A stretch of 33,024 bases of DNA from a virus. The stretch's first letter is position 1, and each line of letters opens with the position of its first letter. The notes beneath the pieces were generated by a model that did not search any database, was not told the origin of the DNA, and saw only the letters and a list, made by a program, of their open reading frames with translations. This document shows, in pieces, positions 20,390 through 28,453 of this stretch. The position numbers were made by a program, and so were the translations under genes. The stretch is from the IMG/VR virus record IMGVR_UViG_3300034073_001260, positions 1 to 33,024 of that record. One strand, 5' to 3'.

Positions 20390-20730
20390 AGAGTGTAGTT
20401 CTGGAGAAGAGCCGTCACGGTGATCTGCCAGGTGTGGCTGAGAAGGTGCAGGTCAGTGCGACAAAGATCCTGCTTGGCGGTCAGATGTACAGGATCACGT
20501 ACACGCCTGCTGATGGGATCTCCAGGCGAGAGTTCGGCGGGCCGTGCGTTCCCGGCCCGTACGCTGCGCTCTTCCCGCTGGCTACTGTGATTGACGGCGG
20601 CATGATCAGGGACGCTGATCCCGTCGTTCCGGCTGAGTTCGGGGACGTTGTTGAAATGGACGGGCTCAAGTGGAGGGTCGTGGAGGACGCGACACGCGGT
20701 TGGCCGAAATTGCAGGTTATTGAGAATTGA
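20386..20730 (+). CDS. Hypothetical beta-rich protein (114 aa)
   Basis: The 114-residue protein is mostly beta structure: ATKILLGGQMYRITYTPADG, then VPAEFGDVVEMDGLKWRVVED. It resembles small barrel proteins with a D-G-x-x-W-x-V-V-E-D strand. No family is recognised. It is coupled to the previous gene through ATGA. Confidence 0.6.
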   Translation: MKSVVLEKSRHGDLPGVAEKVQVSATKILLGGQMYRITYTPADGISRREFGGPCVPGPYAALFPLATVIDGGMIRDADPVVPAEFGDVVEMDGLKWRVVEDATRGWPKLQVIEN

Positions 20731-20744
20731 CGGGGACTACCCGC

Positions 20745-20775
20745 TACACTGGGAATGTGGTCACGAGGGGTGACC
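20745..20775 (+). promoter_or_regulatory. Candidate -10 box and leader stem-loop
   Basis: TACACT (20745-20750) precedes a leader that folds GGTCAC (20759-20764)/GTGACC (20770-20775) around GAGGG. GAGGGG then serves ATG 20793. Here the Shine-Dalgarno-like GAGGG lies in the loop. No convincing -35 box at 17-18 bp; a TTGACG at 20728 is too close. Confidence 0.45.
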
Positions 20776-20792
20776 GGAAAGCGAGGGGCAAG

Positions 20793-21134
20793 ATGGACGA
20801 GCGTATGGCTGCGATCCTGGAGCAAGAAATGGCTGTTGAGCAGTCGTTCGAAATGTTGGCGGCTTTCGGGCCTGGAGCCACTGTGGTGGACGTGATCACG
20901 GGGAAGCAATACAAGACCCCAGGCCGTTCACCTAAGCCTGTTACGGGCCGCTATGAGGTGCAGCGGAAGATCAGTAACCGCGTTACCGGGTACAAGAATG
21001 GCAAGCCTCAACGTCCGTGGGACTGGCACGTGGTTGACGGTGACGGCAAGATCGTCGTGACTCACGAGATGAAGGTCAAGGCGGAAGCCGATTGCGCGGC
21101 GTTGAACAGCGGGAAGGGGATCTCACCGTGGTGA
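20793..21134 (+). CDS. Hypothetical protein (113 aa)
   Basis: The first third is helical (MDERMAAILEQEMAVEQSFEML). Then come VVDVITGKQYKTPGRSPKPVTGRYEV and a basic strand region ending in WDWHVVDGDGKIV, and a helix. ATG 20793 after GAGGGG is used rather than the upstream in-frame ATG, which lies in the promoter. Not recognised. Confidence 0.6.
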   Translation: MDERMAAILEQEMAVEQSFEMLAAFGPGATVVDVITGKQYKTPGRSPKPVTGRYEVQRKISNRVTGYKNGKPQRPWDWHVVDGDGKIVVTHEMKVKAEADCAALNSGKGISPW

Positions 21135-21352
21135 GCCAGGATCTTTTCCAAGGGACGCTGCATCCGGAGTACGTGAGCCTCCGGAACATGGAGCCCGACG
21201 CTGACACGCTCACGTTCGACTCATTCGATCAGGCCGCTGAGTACATCCGTAAGACCACGGAGGAGTTCAGCGTCACGTTCAAGCCACGCGGGGCTCTCCC
21301 CGGCCTGTGGTTCACTGTTTGGGAAATGCCGTGGAAGGATGCAGGCCAATGA
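21128..21352 (+). CDS. Hypothetical protein (74 aa)
   Basis: GTG 21128 or GTG 21131 starts this gene; AAGGGG at 21114-21119 fits the first better. The product has an acidic middle helix (FDSFDQAAEYIRKTTEEF) between strands and a Trp-rich end (GLWFTVWEMPWKD). Coupled to its neighbours by short overlaps. Not recognised. Confidence 0.55.
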   Translation: MVSQDLFQGTLHPEYVSLRNMEPDADTLTFDSFDQAAEYIRKTTEEFSVTFKPRGALPGLWFTVWEMPWKDAGQ

Positions 21353-21453
21353 GACTCACAAAGCGCGGCGAAACTGTCGTCTGTTACGCGGCACTCTTCG
21401 TTTTCCTAGTCGTTCTGGGATTCGCAGGGTGGCTTGAGAACCTGGGCTACTGA
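21349..21453 (+). CDS. Single-span membrane microprotein (34 aa)
   Basis: The 34-residue peptide has a basic N-terminus (MRLTKRGE) and one hydrophobic segment (VVCYAALFVFLVVLGFAGWL), so it should be a single-span inner membrane protein. It overlaps the preceding stop (ATGA). Too short for a typical holin; possible lysis or superinfection role is a guess from context. Confidence 0.6.
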   Translation: MRLTKRGETVVCYAALFVFLVVLGFAGWLENLGY

Positions 21454-21486
21454 CCGTCAGAGCCCGTACCCTGTAAGGAGGGGGAA

Positions 21487-21801
21487 ATGAAGAAGATCAT
21501 CGCAGCGGCAACTGCCGCCATTGTGGGCACACTGTTGCTCGCTCCTCCAGCATCTGCTGGTGTTCAAGATGACAAGTTGTTTTACAAACTTGTGACCGCT
21601 GAGGCTCCGGCTTTGAAACAGGTCACGAGAAAGCAACTCGTCAAGACCGCTAAGGAAACGTGCAAGTTCTTGCGAGCAGGATTCGGCATCATGGATGCTG
21701 TTGATCTCGCTGAGGATGCTGGGCTGACTCAGAATGAGGCAACGGCAATGGTCGCTGGGGCTGTTGTTTTCTACTGTCCAGAGCAGGAGAACAACTGGTA
21801 A
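21487..21801 (+). CDS. Secreted DUF732-like protein
   Basis: The 104-residue protein has a clear signal peptide (MKKIIAAATAAIVGTLLL, cleavage after ASA). The mature part has two cysteines (KETCKFLRAG and FYCPEQ) placed as in DUF732, a small exported helical family common in mycobacteria and relatives. Strong ribosome site GGAGGGGG. In a phage it may be a host-altering (moron-type) gene; a terminator follows at once, supporting an independent cassette. Confidence 0.7.
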   Translation: MKKIIAAATAAIVGTLLLAPPASAGVQDDKLFYKLVTAEAPALKQVTRKQLVKTAKETCKFLRAGFGIMDAVDLAEDAGLTQNEATAMVAGAVVFYCPEQENNW

Positions 21802-21813
21802 CCGCATAGGTTT

Positions 21814-21844
21814 GCTGACACGATCCCCCCCCCTCTGTGTCAGC
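21814..21844 (+). other. Stem-loop with C-rich loop
   Basis: GCTGACAC (21814-21821) pairs perfectly with GTGTCAGC (21837-21844) around a 15-base loop containing nine consecutive C residues. It sits between the DUF732-like gene and the terminator. A second hairpin with a similar GATCCCCCC...TCT loop lies at 32583. Confidence 0.7.
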
Positions 21845-21850
21845 GCAGAT

Positions 21851-21890
21851 CACCCCGTCACTTGGGAAGCGTGGCGGGGTGTTTCTGTTG
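21851..21890 (+). terminator. Rho-independent terminator
   Basis: CACCCCGTCAC (21851-21861) pairs with GTGGCGGGGTG (21871-21881), 11 pairs with one G-T wobble, around a 9-base loop, followed by TTTCTGTT. It ends the second accessory block before the capsid operon. Confidence 0.8.
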
Positions 21891-21916
21891 TCATGTGGGC
21901 TCCTCTCGTGACGGTG

Positions 21917-21939
21917 TATTATTAGACGGACGTAGGAGG
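21917..21939 (+). promoter_or_regulatory. Candidate promoter -10 box for the capsid operon
   Basis: TATTAT (21917-21922) follows the terminator and precedes AGGAGG (21934-21939) of the scaffold gene. No clear -35 box at the normal distance, so a phage- or activator-dependent promoter is possible. Confidence 0.4.
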
Positions 21940-21945
21940 TGTGAC

Positions 21946-22791
21946 TTGGCACGTAAAGCCCCAAAGATGACGGAACTCGTTATTGAGGAAACGTCTGGCG
22001 TGGATCATCCCGCGCACTTGCACGAAGGGTGGCTGGTGGTCAAGGCCGCAGACACGGCAACCGTGGCAGATGTGGAACGCGCACTGCCGGAACCGTTAGG
22101 AGAAGGTATGTCAGAAGAAGTCACGGAGACCGTGGCGGAGGACGCTGAGGTGCGTCTTGAAGCCGCTGAGGTCGAAGCCCAAGAGGGTGAAGGCGGTGCA
22201 GGCGAAGGCGGCATGGAAGATGAACTTGCTATGGCGCAGGCTCGCATTGCCGAACTGGAAGCCCGTATTGCTGAGATGGAATCCGCCGCTGGTGAGGCAG
22301 ACATGATGGAAGAGGCCGCAGAGCCGTCCGTTGAGGATCTTGCCAAGTCCGCATCGGAGCCCATCCGCAAGATGCTGCTGGATCTCCAGAAGGAGCGGGA
22401 TGAAGCCGCCGCTGAATTGCAGAAGGAGCGGGATGACCGCGCTGACGCTGAGGCTGTTGCTAAGGCTCGTGAGACCTTCAAGCATCTGAATGTGGATGCG
22501 GAGAAGATCGGCCCCGCTCTGCGTCGGCTGGAACTCCAGGACGCTGATCTCGCGAAGTCCGTGGAAGAGGCTCTTGCTGCTGCTGATGCACAGAGCGAAT
22601 CCGCTGGGATCTTCCAGGAGATCGGTAAGGCTGCCCCCGTTGCGACTGGGGATGCCTACGAGAAGATGACTTCCCTCGCGAAGGCGGCAGTAAGCGAGGG
22701 CAAGGCGGCAACGGTTGAGCAAGCAATTGCAGAGATCGCCGTCAGTAATCCTGCCCTCTATGTTGATTACCTGAGCGAGAAGGGAGCCTGA
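21946..22791 (+). CDS. Capsid scaffolding protein
   Basis: The 281-residue protein starts at TTG 21946, six bases after AGGAGG. An N-terminal ETSGVDHPAHLHEGWLVVKA segment, common in phage head maturation proteins, is followed by a long acidic, Glu/Ala-rich coiled coil (MAQARIAELEARIAEME; LDLQKERDEAAAELQKERDD) and a helical C-terminus that should contact the capsid. Composition, coiled coil and position just before decoration and capsid genes support scaffolding. It is probably cut by the XkdF-like protease. Confidence 0.8.
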   Translation: MARKAPKMTELVIEETSGVDHPAHLHEGWLVVKAADTATVADVERALPEPLGEGMSEEVTETVAEDAEVRLEAAEVEAQEGEGGAGEGGMEDELAMAQARIAELEARIAEMESAAGEADMMEEAAEPSVEDLAKSASEPIRKMLLDLQKERDEAAAELQKERDDRADAEAVAKARETFKHLNVDAEKIGPALRRLELQDADLAKSVEEALAAADAQSESAGIFQEIGKAAPVATGDAYEKMTSLAKAAVSEGKAATVEQAIAEIAVSNPALYVDYLSEKGA

Positions 22792-22794
22792 GAC

Positions 22795-23190
22795 ATGGCT
22801 TACGAGTTCTCAAATAGTGCGATCAAGGCGTCGTTCGTCGCTGGTGGCGATCTGTCGTCCGCACAATACAAGTTCGTCAAGTTGGACTCTGACGGCGAAG
22901 TTGTAGTGGCTGCTGCTACTACCGATCGTCCTGTCGGTGTTCTCCAGAACGCCCCCTCCAGTGGTCAGATTGCGGAGGTCACCATCGCTGGTGGCTCCAA
23001 GGTCGTCGCTGGTGGCAACGCAAGCGTCGGAAATCCGGTGTTCACCTCGGCTTCCGCAACTGCGGTGACCGCGACTGTCGGTTCTGCCGCATCTACGTTC
23101 TATGTTCTCGGCACATTCCTTGAGGATGCTGCTGCGGGCCAGATCGTTTCCGCTGTCGTCAACTGCGCCAACAGTGGGCGCGGAGCATAA
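22795..23190 (+). CDS. DUF2190-like capsid decoration protein
   Basis: The 131-residue beta-rich protein shows the DUF2190 pattern: a 'GGDLSSAQYKFVKLDSDGEVV' opening, DRPVGVLQNAPSSGQIAEVTIAGGSKV and a repeated small-residue strand pattern. Proteins of this type form cement spikes on HK97-type capsids. It lies between scaffold and major capsid genes, as usual. Confidence 0.8.
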   Translation: MAYEFSNSAIKASFVAGGDLSSAQYKFVKLDSDGEVVVAAATTDRPVGVLQNAPSSGQIAEVTIAGGSKVVAGGNASVGNPVFTSASATAVTATVGSAASTFYVLGTFLEDAAAGQIVSAVVNCANSGRGA

Positions 23191-23203
23191 GGAGTAAAGA
23201 AAA

Positions 23204-24181
23204 ATGCCACAGCCCACTCAGTCTCAGGTGCATGTTGACGCAATCCTGACCAACATCTCTGTTGCTTACATGCAGCGTGCAGAGAACTTCATTGCCGACA
23301 AGGTGTTCCCGGTTGTGCCCGTGGACAAGCAGTCGGACAAGTATTTCGTGTACACCAAGAATGACTGGTTCCGTGATGAGGCGCAGGTTCGCGCTGACGG
23401 CACTGAGTCTGTTGGTAGCGGATACAACATCACTTCGGACACCTACTACGCTGATGTGTGGGCGATCCACAAGGACGTGGGCGATCAGACCCGCGCCAAT
23501 GCGGATGCTCCGATCAACGTTGACCGTGAGGCAGCGGAGTTCGTTACTCAGCGTCTGTTGCTCCGTCGTGAGATCCAGTTCATGAATGACTTCATGGCTG
23601 ACGGCGTGTGGGGCACTAGCGCGTCTGGTGTTTCCTCCTCACCGTCCACCGATGAGTTCATCCAGTGGAGTGACTACACCAATTCGGATCCGATTGAGGA
23701 CATCGAAGCGGGCAAGCAGGAGATCCTGTCCACCACTGGCATGGAAGCCAACACTCTGGTGCTCGGCTATGAGGTGTTCCGTCAACTCAAGAACCACCCG
23801 GATCTCGTTGACCGCATCAAGTACACCTCCTCACAGACGATCACTGAGGACATGCTGGCCCGCATGTTCGACATTGACCGCGTGCTGGTGTCCAAGAGCG
23901 TCAAGGCCACGAACAAGGAAGGCGCAACCGCTGCCTACTCCTTCACCACTGGCAAGACCGCACTGCTGGCTCACGTTGCCCCGCAGCCTGGTCTGCTCAC
24001 TCCTTCCGCTGGCTACATGTTCCAGTGGACAGGCGTGTCGGGTGGCCTTGGAGCGACCATTGGAACGTCGTCTTTCCGTCTGGAGAGCCTCCGCGCTACC
24101 CGGATTGAGTCGGAAATCGCGTTCGACAATAAGGTCGTTGCGACTGATCTCGGCTACCTATTCAAGGATGCCGTGGCCTAG
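23204..24181 (+). CDS. Major capsid protein
   Basis: The 325-residue protein has the layout of an HK97-fold capsid protein: an N-arm with YMQRAENFIADKVFPVVPVD, an E-loop region (DTYYADVWAIHKDV), a spine helix (EAAEFVTQRLLLRREIQF), and P- and A-domain strands ending 'RLESLRATRIESEIAFDNKV'. The order scaffold, decoration, capsid supports it. No long N-terminal delta domain is seen, consistent with a separate scaffold. Confidence 0.88.
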   Translation: MPQPTQSQVHVDAILTNISVAYMQRAENFIADKVFPVVPVDKQSDKYFVYTKNDWFRDEAQVRADGTESVGSGYNITSDTYYADVWAIHKDVGDQTRANADAPINVDREAAEFVTQRLLLRREIQFMNDFMADGVWGTSASGVSSSPSTDEFIQWSDYTNSDPIEDIEAGKQEILSTTGMEANTLVLGYEVFRQLKNHPDLVDRIKYTSSQTITEDMLARMFDIDRVLVSKSVKATNKEGATAAYSFTTGKTALLAHVAPQPGLLTPSAGYMFQWTGVSGGLGATIGTSSFRLESLRATRIESEIAFDNKVVATDLGYLFKDAVA

Positions 24182-24203
24182 TCCAAAATTCAATAACCGC
24201 GAC

Positions 24204-24236
24204 GCGGGGGCTGCTCACACAATGGGTGGCCCCCGC
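24204..24236 (+). other. Stem-loop after the capsid gene
   Basis: GCGGGGGC (24204-24211) pairs perfectly with GCCCCCGC (24229-24236) around 17 bases. No T-run follows, so it is not a standard terminator; it may stabilise the abundant capsid mRNA end. A TAGAAT at 24266-24271 and GGAGG follow, leading to the adaptor gene. Confidence 0.6.
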
Positions 24237-24288
24237 AAGCGTATGAGGGATGTTGTTCATCGGCGTAGAATAATCCTGGAGGTGCTGC

Positions 24289-24702
24289 ATGACGTGGAGT
24301 TACTCGGGGGATCCTGGTGCTAGCACCCGTGATGAGATCCGTTTCCTGATCCAAGACACTGACACGAATGATCAACTGTTGTCAGATGAAGAGATTGATT
24401 ATCTGATCAGTGTTTGGACTGACCCGTATGCGGCGGCTGTCGCGGCGGTCACTGCTCTGATCGCTCAGGCTTCTCGTTCACTGGAAGAGTCAAAGAAGGT
24501 CGGGGATCTGTCTCTGTCTTTGAAATCTGGTGCTCGTGTTCAACAGTGGATGATGTTGAAGGATCAACTCCAGGCGGAACGTTTCCGCTTTAGTGGTGGG
24601 GCTCCGGTGTATAACGCTAATGCGTTAGTTTCTACTGAGGATCGAAGTGTTGAAGAAGAGACCACAGACTTCTACATGGGCCAGTTCGACAATAAGACGT
24701 GA
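24289..24702 (+). CDS. Head-tail adaptor (gp6-like connector)
   Basis: The 137-residue protein matches the plan of HK97 gp6-like connectors: STRDEIRFLIQDTDTNDQLLSDEEIDYLI, then an alanine-rich helix (AAAVAAVTALIAQASRSLEESKKVG) and a QWMMLKDQLQAE helix. These proteins form a ring below the portal. It starts the head-tail joining genes. Confidence 0.75.
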   Translation: MTWSYSGDPGASTRDEIRFLIQDTDTNDQLLSDEEIDYLISVWTDPYAAAVAAVTALIAQASRSLEESKKVGDLSLSLKSGARVQQWMMLKDQLQAERFRFSGGAPVYNANALVSTEDRSVEEETTDFYMGQFDNKT

Positions 24703-24705
24703 CGT

Positions 24706-25050
24706 ATGGCTATCGAATCACAGTTCCGTGAACTGTTCTCTGAGACTGTAAGCCTGTACCCGCCTTCGGCAACTGATAAGTACGGGAAGCGGACTTACCC
24801 ATCCGGCAGCGTGGTTACTGCTAGTGCTCATCTAATGTCTGAGTTGCGGAATGTTCGGACTCCTGACGGTCGTGACGTGGTGGAGACTGGTCGGGCTTAC
24901 CTGTATGGGGCGTTCACTCAGGTCACTACTGATTGGGCGATTGTTGTTGGTTCGTCTAGCCCGGTGATCTTGTACGTGGATATCCCGTTTGATCAGAATG
25001 GGGCTCATCACACTGTGATCGGCTACGGTGAAGGTAGGCGAGGCACATGA
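24706..25050 (+). CDS. Head-tail stopper/closure protein
   Basis: The 114-residue beta-barrel protein (ETVSLYPPSATDKYGKRTYPSGSVVTASAHL, later WAIVVGSSSPVILYVDIP) resembles head closure proteins by size, strand pattern and position between the adaptor and the gp10-like gene. The family assignment relies mostly on gene order. Confidence 0.65.
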   Translation: MAIESQFRELFSETVSLYPPSATDKYGKRTYPSGSVVTASAHLMSELRNVRTPDGRDVVETGRAYLYGAFTQVTTDWAIVVGSSSPVILYVDIPFDQNGAHHTVIGYGEGRRGT

Positions 25051-25442
25051 GAGTTGGCATGACGTTGCGTGGCTTAGATGAACTGGTGAAGATCACTGAG
25101 CGTGCAGGCCTAAACGTTCGTCCGGCTTTGGAAAAGGCAGTGTTTGCTGAGGCGAATGCTGTATTGAATGAGTCGAAGAAGATCGTGCCTGTTGATACGG
25201 GGGCTTTGAAGTCGTCTGGTCGTGTGGAGCGGCCAGTGGTGAATGCTGCTGGTGTCACGGTTGAGGTTTCGTACGGTGGGGCAGCGGCTCCGTATGCCCT
25301 GTATGTTCACGAGGATCCAACGGCTAGTCACGCTCCTGGGAAGAGTTTCAAGTTTCTTGAGATCCCGGCAATGGCCCGTAGGCCAGTGTTCGTTCAGAAT
25401 GTGAAAGAGCGGTTCATCACGTACGTGAGGAGGGGCGTGTGA
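25047..25442 (+). CDS. HK97 gp10-like neck protein
   Basis: The 131-residue protein fits the gp10 family: GLDELVKITERAG, EANAVLNESKKIVPVDTGALKSSGRV and a beta region AAPYALYVHEDPTASHAPGKSFKFLE. The VPVDTGALKSS stretch is the hallmark. It helps connect head and tail. Overlaps its neighbours by 4 bases. Confidence 0.85.
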   Translation: MRVGMTLRGLDELVKITERAGLNVRPALEKAVFAEANAVLNESKKIVPVDTGALKSSGRVERPVVNAAGVTVEVSYGGAAAPYALYVHEDPTASHAPGKSFKFLEIPAMARRPVFVQNVKERFITYVRRGV

Positions 25443-25834
25443 TTCTCGAAGCGTTGGCTGAGAAACTCCAGGATGACGGTGTTGGCACTGTTGGTACGAA
25501 CATCTTCATTGGGCTGATGCCGTCCACCCCGGATGTGTGCATAGCGTTGTATGAGTATTCGGGTGAACCTCCTCGTGAGACGTTCAATGATGGTGGGGCA
25601 AGTATTGATGTTCCGTCTGTGCAGGTGATGGTTCGGGCTGGGCGTAATGACTATCCGACGGCTAGGGCGAAGATCATCGCTGTGAGGAACAGTTTGTCTA
25701 GTGTGGCTAATGTGACAGTTGAGGGTGTAGTGTTCCTACGGGTACATGAACTGTCGGCTGTGAATGCGTTGGGGGTTGATGAGAATGATCGCCCTAGGTT
25801 CACTCAGTCGTTTCAGGCGTTGGTGGAGCGGTGA
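25439..25834 (+). CDS. Tail terminator-like (minor capsid) protein
   Basis: The 131-residue protein has LGLMPSTPD-like strands (FIGLMPSTPDVCIALYEYSG), PSVQVMVRAGRNDYPTARAKIIAVRNSL and a final RFTQSFQALVER strand. This is the pattern of phage minor capsid/tail terminator proteins that cap the tail tube. Its presence predicts a long-tailed phage, though tube and tape measure genes are not in the window. Confidence 0.75.
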   Translation: MILEALAEKLQDDGVGTVGTNIFIGLMPSTPDVCIALYEYSGEPPRETFNDGGASIDVPSVQVMVRAGRNDYPTARAKIIAVRNSLSSVANVTVEGVVFLRVHELSAVNALGVDENDRPRFTQSFQALVER

Positions 25835-25971
25835 CTGATCCGTATGGTCGCGGAACACTCACGATTGAGCGTCCTCGCTGCTGGAGGTGTAACAAACTTC
25901 TGGCAGAACTTGTGTCGTGTCCTTGGAAGATCACCTGCCCGAGGTGTAAAGCGTCGAATCAGGGAGAGTGA
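25831..25971 (+). CDS. Com-like zinc-ribbon protein (46 aa)
   Basis: The 46-residue protein has RPRCWRCNKLLAELVSC and ITCPRCKASNQGE, the pattern of the Mu Com family (CxxCxKLLA... CPRCxxxN). In Mu, Com binds mRNA and activates translation of the DNA-modifying protein Mom. Here it overlaps the tail terminator gene by 4 bases and the phosphoesterase gene by 1. No Mom-like acyltransferase is adjacent, so the target is unknown. Confidence 0.65.
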   Translation: MTDPYGRGTLTIERPRCWRCNKLLAELVSCPWKITCPRCKASNQGE

Positions 25972-27140
25972 TGTCTCTCCGAGATGAACTGACGAACGCT
26001 GTTAGTGACGGGGGTGAACTCACTACCCGTAAGCGTGAGTGGCGGCCTGGTGTTGAGTGGCTAGGTGATCACGGGACTGTTGTTTCGGATCCTGGCCCTG
26101 CATCGCAGGAGGCTGACTGGGATCAGATCTTGCGTCAGTGGAATCTTGACCCGGCTCATTTCCAGGTTGTTGAGCCTGTCCTGTTCAACACGTGGGGTGG
26201 AGTGGATGGGCAGCAGAACAAACAGTGGAAGGCGAAGGTGGTTCGGCGTACGACGGCGTTGGTTGACCTGGAGCCGTTGATCAAAGAGGCGTTGAAGAAG
26301 AAGCCGTCGAAGCGAGATTTCGGTGGCGAGGGGTCGCTGAATGTGGTGTTGGCTGACTGGCAGATCGGGAAGGCTGACGGGGATGGGCTTGAGGGGACGA
26401 TTCAACGTGTCATAAACGCACGAGAAGCCCTCATAGAGAGGCTAAAAGAGTTGCGGCGGGCTGGCAGACCTATCGGAAAATTGAACGTCCTATGGACGGG
26501 AGATTCGATTGAGGCGTGTGTCGGGCATTACCCATCTCAGACGTTCGCTGTTGAGTTGGATCGGAGAGATCAGGTCAAGGTCACGCGACGTTTGTTGACT
26601 GACTCGCTCATGGCGTGGTCGAAATACTTCGATGACATCCTCGTTGCTGCTGTTGGCGGTAATCATGGAGAGAACAGGCAGAATGGGAAAGCGTTTACAG
26701 GCTCCCATGACAATGATGACCTTGCTGTTGTGGAGCAGGTGGCGGAGATCCTGGCAGCGAATCCTGATGCGTTCGGGCACGTCAAGTTCGCTGTGGCTCG
26801 TGATTCTTTGACGTGTGTGGTTCCGTCAGCCGGATGGATCCTTGGCTTGACTCACGGGCACGTTGCGGGTGGTTCCGGTAATGCTGAAAACAAACTTCGT
26901 AACTGGTGGCAGCGTCAAGCGGGAGGCCGTCAACCGATTGGCGACTCTGATGTTCTCGTCACTGGTCACTATCACCATCTGCGGGTCGCTGACTGGGGTG
27001 GCTGCGTCTGGTTGCAGGCTCCGGCGTTGGATGGTGGTTCGGAGTATTGGCGAGTTGCTATGGGTGAACAGTCTCAGGCGGGTATGCTCACGTTCGGAAT
27101 GTATCCGAATGTGAGGGTGAGTGACATTGCAGTCCTCTGA
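25971..27140 (+). CDS. Calcineurin-like metallophosphoesterase
   Basis: The 389-residue protein carries the full metallophosphoesterase motif set: LADWQIG (D129), TGDSIEA (D178), GGNHGE (N231, H232), LTHGHV (about 294) and VTGHYHH (about 332). The N-terminal 110 residues are a helical/beta extension with a basic patch. Actinophage enzymes of this type are often annotated as Mre11-like exonucleases. ATG 25971 is preferred over GTG 25968 because AGGGAGA lies just upstream. A nuclease or phosphatase in DNA or nucleotide modification is possible. Confidence 0.85.
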   Translation: MSLRDELTNAVSDGGELTTRKREWRPGVEWLGDHGTVVSDPGPASQEADWDQILRQWNLDPAHFQVVEPVLFNTWGGVDGQQNKQWKAKVVRRTTALVDLEPLIKEALKKKPSKRDFGGEGSLNVVLADWQIGKADGDGLEGTIQRVINAREALIERLKELRRAGRPIGKLNVLWTGDSIEACVGHYPSQTFAVELDRRDQVKVTRRLLTDSLMAWSKYFDDILVAAVGGNHGENRQNGKAFTGSHDNDDLAVVEQVAEILAANPDAFGHVKFAVARDSLTCVVPSAGWILGLTHGHVAGGSGNAENKLRNWWQRQAGGRQPIGDSDVLVTGHYHHLRVADWGGCVWLQAPALDGGSEYWRVAMGEQSQAGMLTFGMYPNVRVSDIAVL

Positions 27141-27429
27141 TATGACTCCAGAAGATGTAGCGGCGTATGCGGCAAGCGTGGTCAGTGATGACCGTCAGCA
27201 TGAGTATGGGCATCCGTTAGACAACCTTGACCGGGCAGCACGTATCTGGTCAGTGATCCTTGGTGCTGATGTAACGGCGGAGCAAGTAGCGTTGTGCATG
27301 ATCGGCATGAAGATCGCTCGTCAGGTTCACAAGCCGAAAGCAGATACTGTGGTGGACATCATCGGCTATGCGTTGACGTTGCATATGGTGGAGGTGGAAC
27401 GTGCCCAGCGTGGCCTTCATAAGCGCTGA
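27121..27429 (+). CDS. DUF6378-like protein
   Basis: The product (102 residues from GTG 27121; TTG 27127 or ATG 27142 also possible) shows the segment RQHEYGHPLDNLDRAARIWS, then VTAEQVALCMIGMKIARQ and DTVVDIIGYALTLH. This is the helical DUF6378 pattern seen in phages and resembles all-alpha nucleotide-binding proteins with E/D-rich helices. Function not established. Confidence 0.75.
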   Translation: MTLQSSDMTPEDVAAYAASVVSDDRQHEYGHPLDNLDRAARIWSVILGADVTAEQVALCMIGMKIARQVHKPKADTVVDIIGYALTLHMVEVERAQRGLHKR

Positions 27430-28453
27430 CTGGACGACGCATCTTGATCCTCCAGAGCCCAACGGTTGTACGTGGTATCGGTGCACTCTCCCGTCTCGTG
27501 AATTACAGAAGTATGAGTGGGACACTGCTGTGGGTATGCCGTCTGCGAATGAAGAGATGGGCATGGGTGTCGCGTATGAGGATGGGATGCTCGCGGGCTT
27601 TCAGTTGAGTGTTTTCAAACTGTTGATGCACGAGCAGGTTCGTAAGTACATGAAGATCATGCAGGATCGTGGTCAGACTGTTGCGGTTGATATTGATGAC
27701 TTCCATGCTGGCCTTCACGAGGAGAACATTGCTGCGGGCTTGACTGATCCTCACCGGAATCAGGCAGTGAACCGGGCCTGGTATGAGCAGATCATTCGTG
27801 GTGCGGATTTTGTGACTGTTTCGACTGACTTCTTGGCGAACTATTACGAGGCACGTTGCAGGGATGTTCGTGTGGTTCGTAATGGAATTGACGTGGATCG
27901 GTGGCCTGTCCGTGATGTTTCGGGGGATCCGGTGCTCGGTTGGGTCGGGGCTACGTTGTGGCGGTCAGGTGACCTGGAGATGTTGCGGGATTGGCTGCCT
28001 CAGTTCGTAGATGATCATGATGTTCTGGTGCATCATTCGGGGCACATTCCAGACGATGAGAAGCCGTTTGGTGTTCGGGCTGGCCTCAAGACTGTGCGTA
28101 CGGCGACAATGGCTCTGGTGAAGGATTACCCGCGCCTGTTTGAGTATTTCAATATCGGGCTTGTGCCGTTGGCTGCGAATGACTTCAATGAGGCGAAGTC
28201 GAATATCAAGGGACTGGAGTATGCAGCGTCGGGGATCCCGTTTGTGGCTTACCCGACTGAGGAGTACCGCTTGTTGGCGGAGTCTGGTGTTGGGCGTTTA
28301 GCGGAGACTCCTGATGAGTGGCGGGATCATGTGACTGAGTTGTTGGATCCTGACGTTCGGGTGGCTGAGGGGGCAAGGATCCGGAAGATCGTTGAGGAGC
28401 AGTGGAGCATGGAAGTGAGGGGGAGGGAATGGGATACCGCTCTGCGTGGATGA
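27401..28453 (+). CDS. GT4-type glycosyltransferase
   Basis: The 350-residue protein has a GT-B fold layout. The N-terminal half includes NGCTWYRCTLPSREL and AVDIDDFHAG; a 'VTVSTDFLANYYEARCRDVRVVRNGID' linker follows, then the donor-binding half with LGWVGATLW and the EAKSNIKGLEYAASGIPFVAY motif (about residue 264). GT4 enzymes transfer sugars from nucleotide sugars and retain stereochemistry. It overlaps the previous gene by 29 bases. Acceptors could be virion proteins, modified bases or host wall glycans. Confidence 0.82.
   Translation: MPSVAFISADWTTHLDPPEPNGCTWYRCTLPSRELQKYEWDTAVGMPSANEEMGMGVAYEDGMLAGFQLSVFKLLMHEQVRKYMKIMQDRGQTVAVDIDDFHAGLHEENIAAGLTDPHRNQAVNRAWYEQIIRGADFVTVSTDFLANYYEARCRDVRVVRNGIDVDRWPVRDVSGDPVLGWVGATLWRSGDLEMLRDWLPQFVDDHDVLVHHSGHIPDDEKPFGVRAGLKTVRTATMALVKDYPRLFEYFNIGLVPLAANDFNEAKSNIKGLEYAASGIPFVAYPTEEYRLLAESGVGRLAETPDEWRDHVTELLDPDVRVAEGARIRKIVEEQWSMEVRGREWDTALRG

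Noticed and set aside
21349-21453. Membrane microprotein as the holin
   Set aside because: Only one short span in 34 residues and no adjacent endolysin; the evidence does not support naming it a holin.
22005-22722. Long open frames on the - strand opposite the scaffold gene
   Set aside because: They are low-complexity Ser/Ala or Leu-rich mirror images of the coiled-coil codons, lack ribosome sites and lie opposite a convincing gene.
24204-24236. Hairpin after the capsid gene as a classical terminator
   Set aside because: The stem is strong but there is no following T-run, so it is reported only as a stem-loop.
23586-24323. 245-codon frame overlapping the capsid gene in another + frame
   Set aside because: Composition is Arg/Ser/Pro-rich as expected of a shadow of the capsid codons. 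The last part starting at 24222 (33 residues) lacks a ribosome site.
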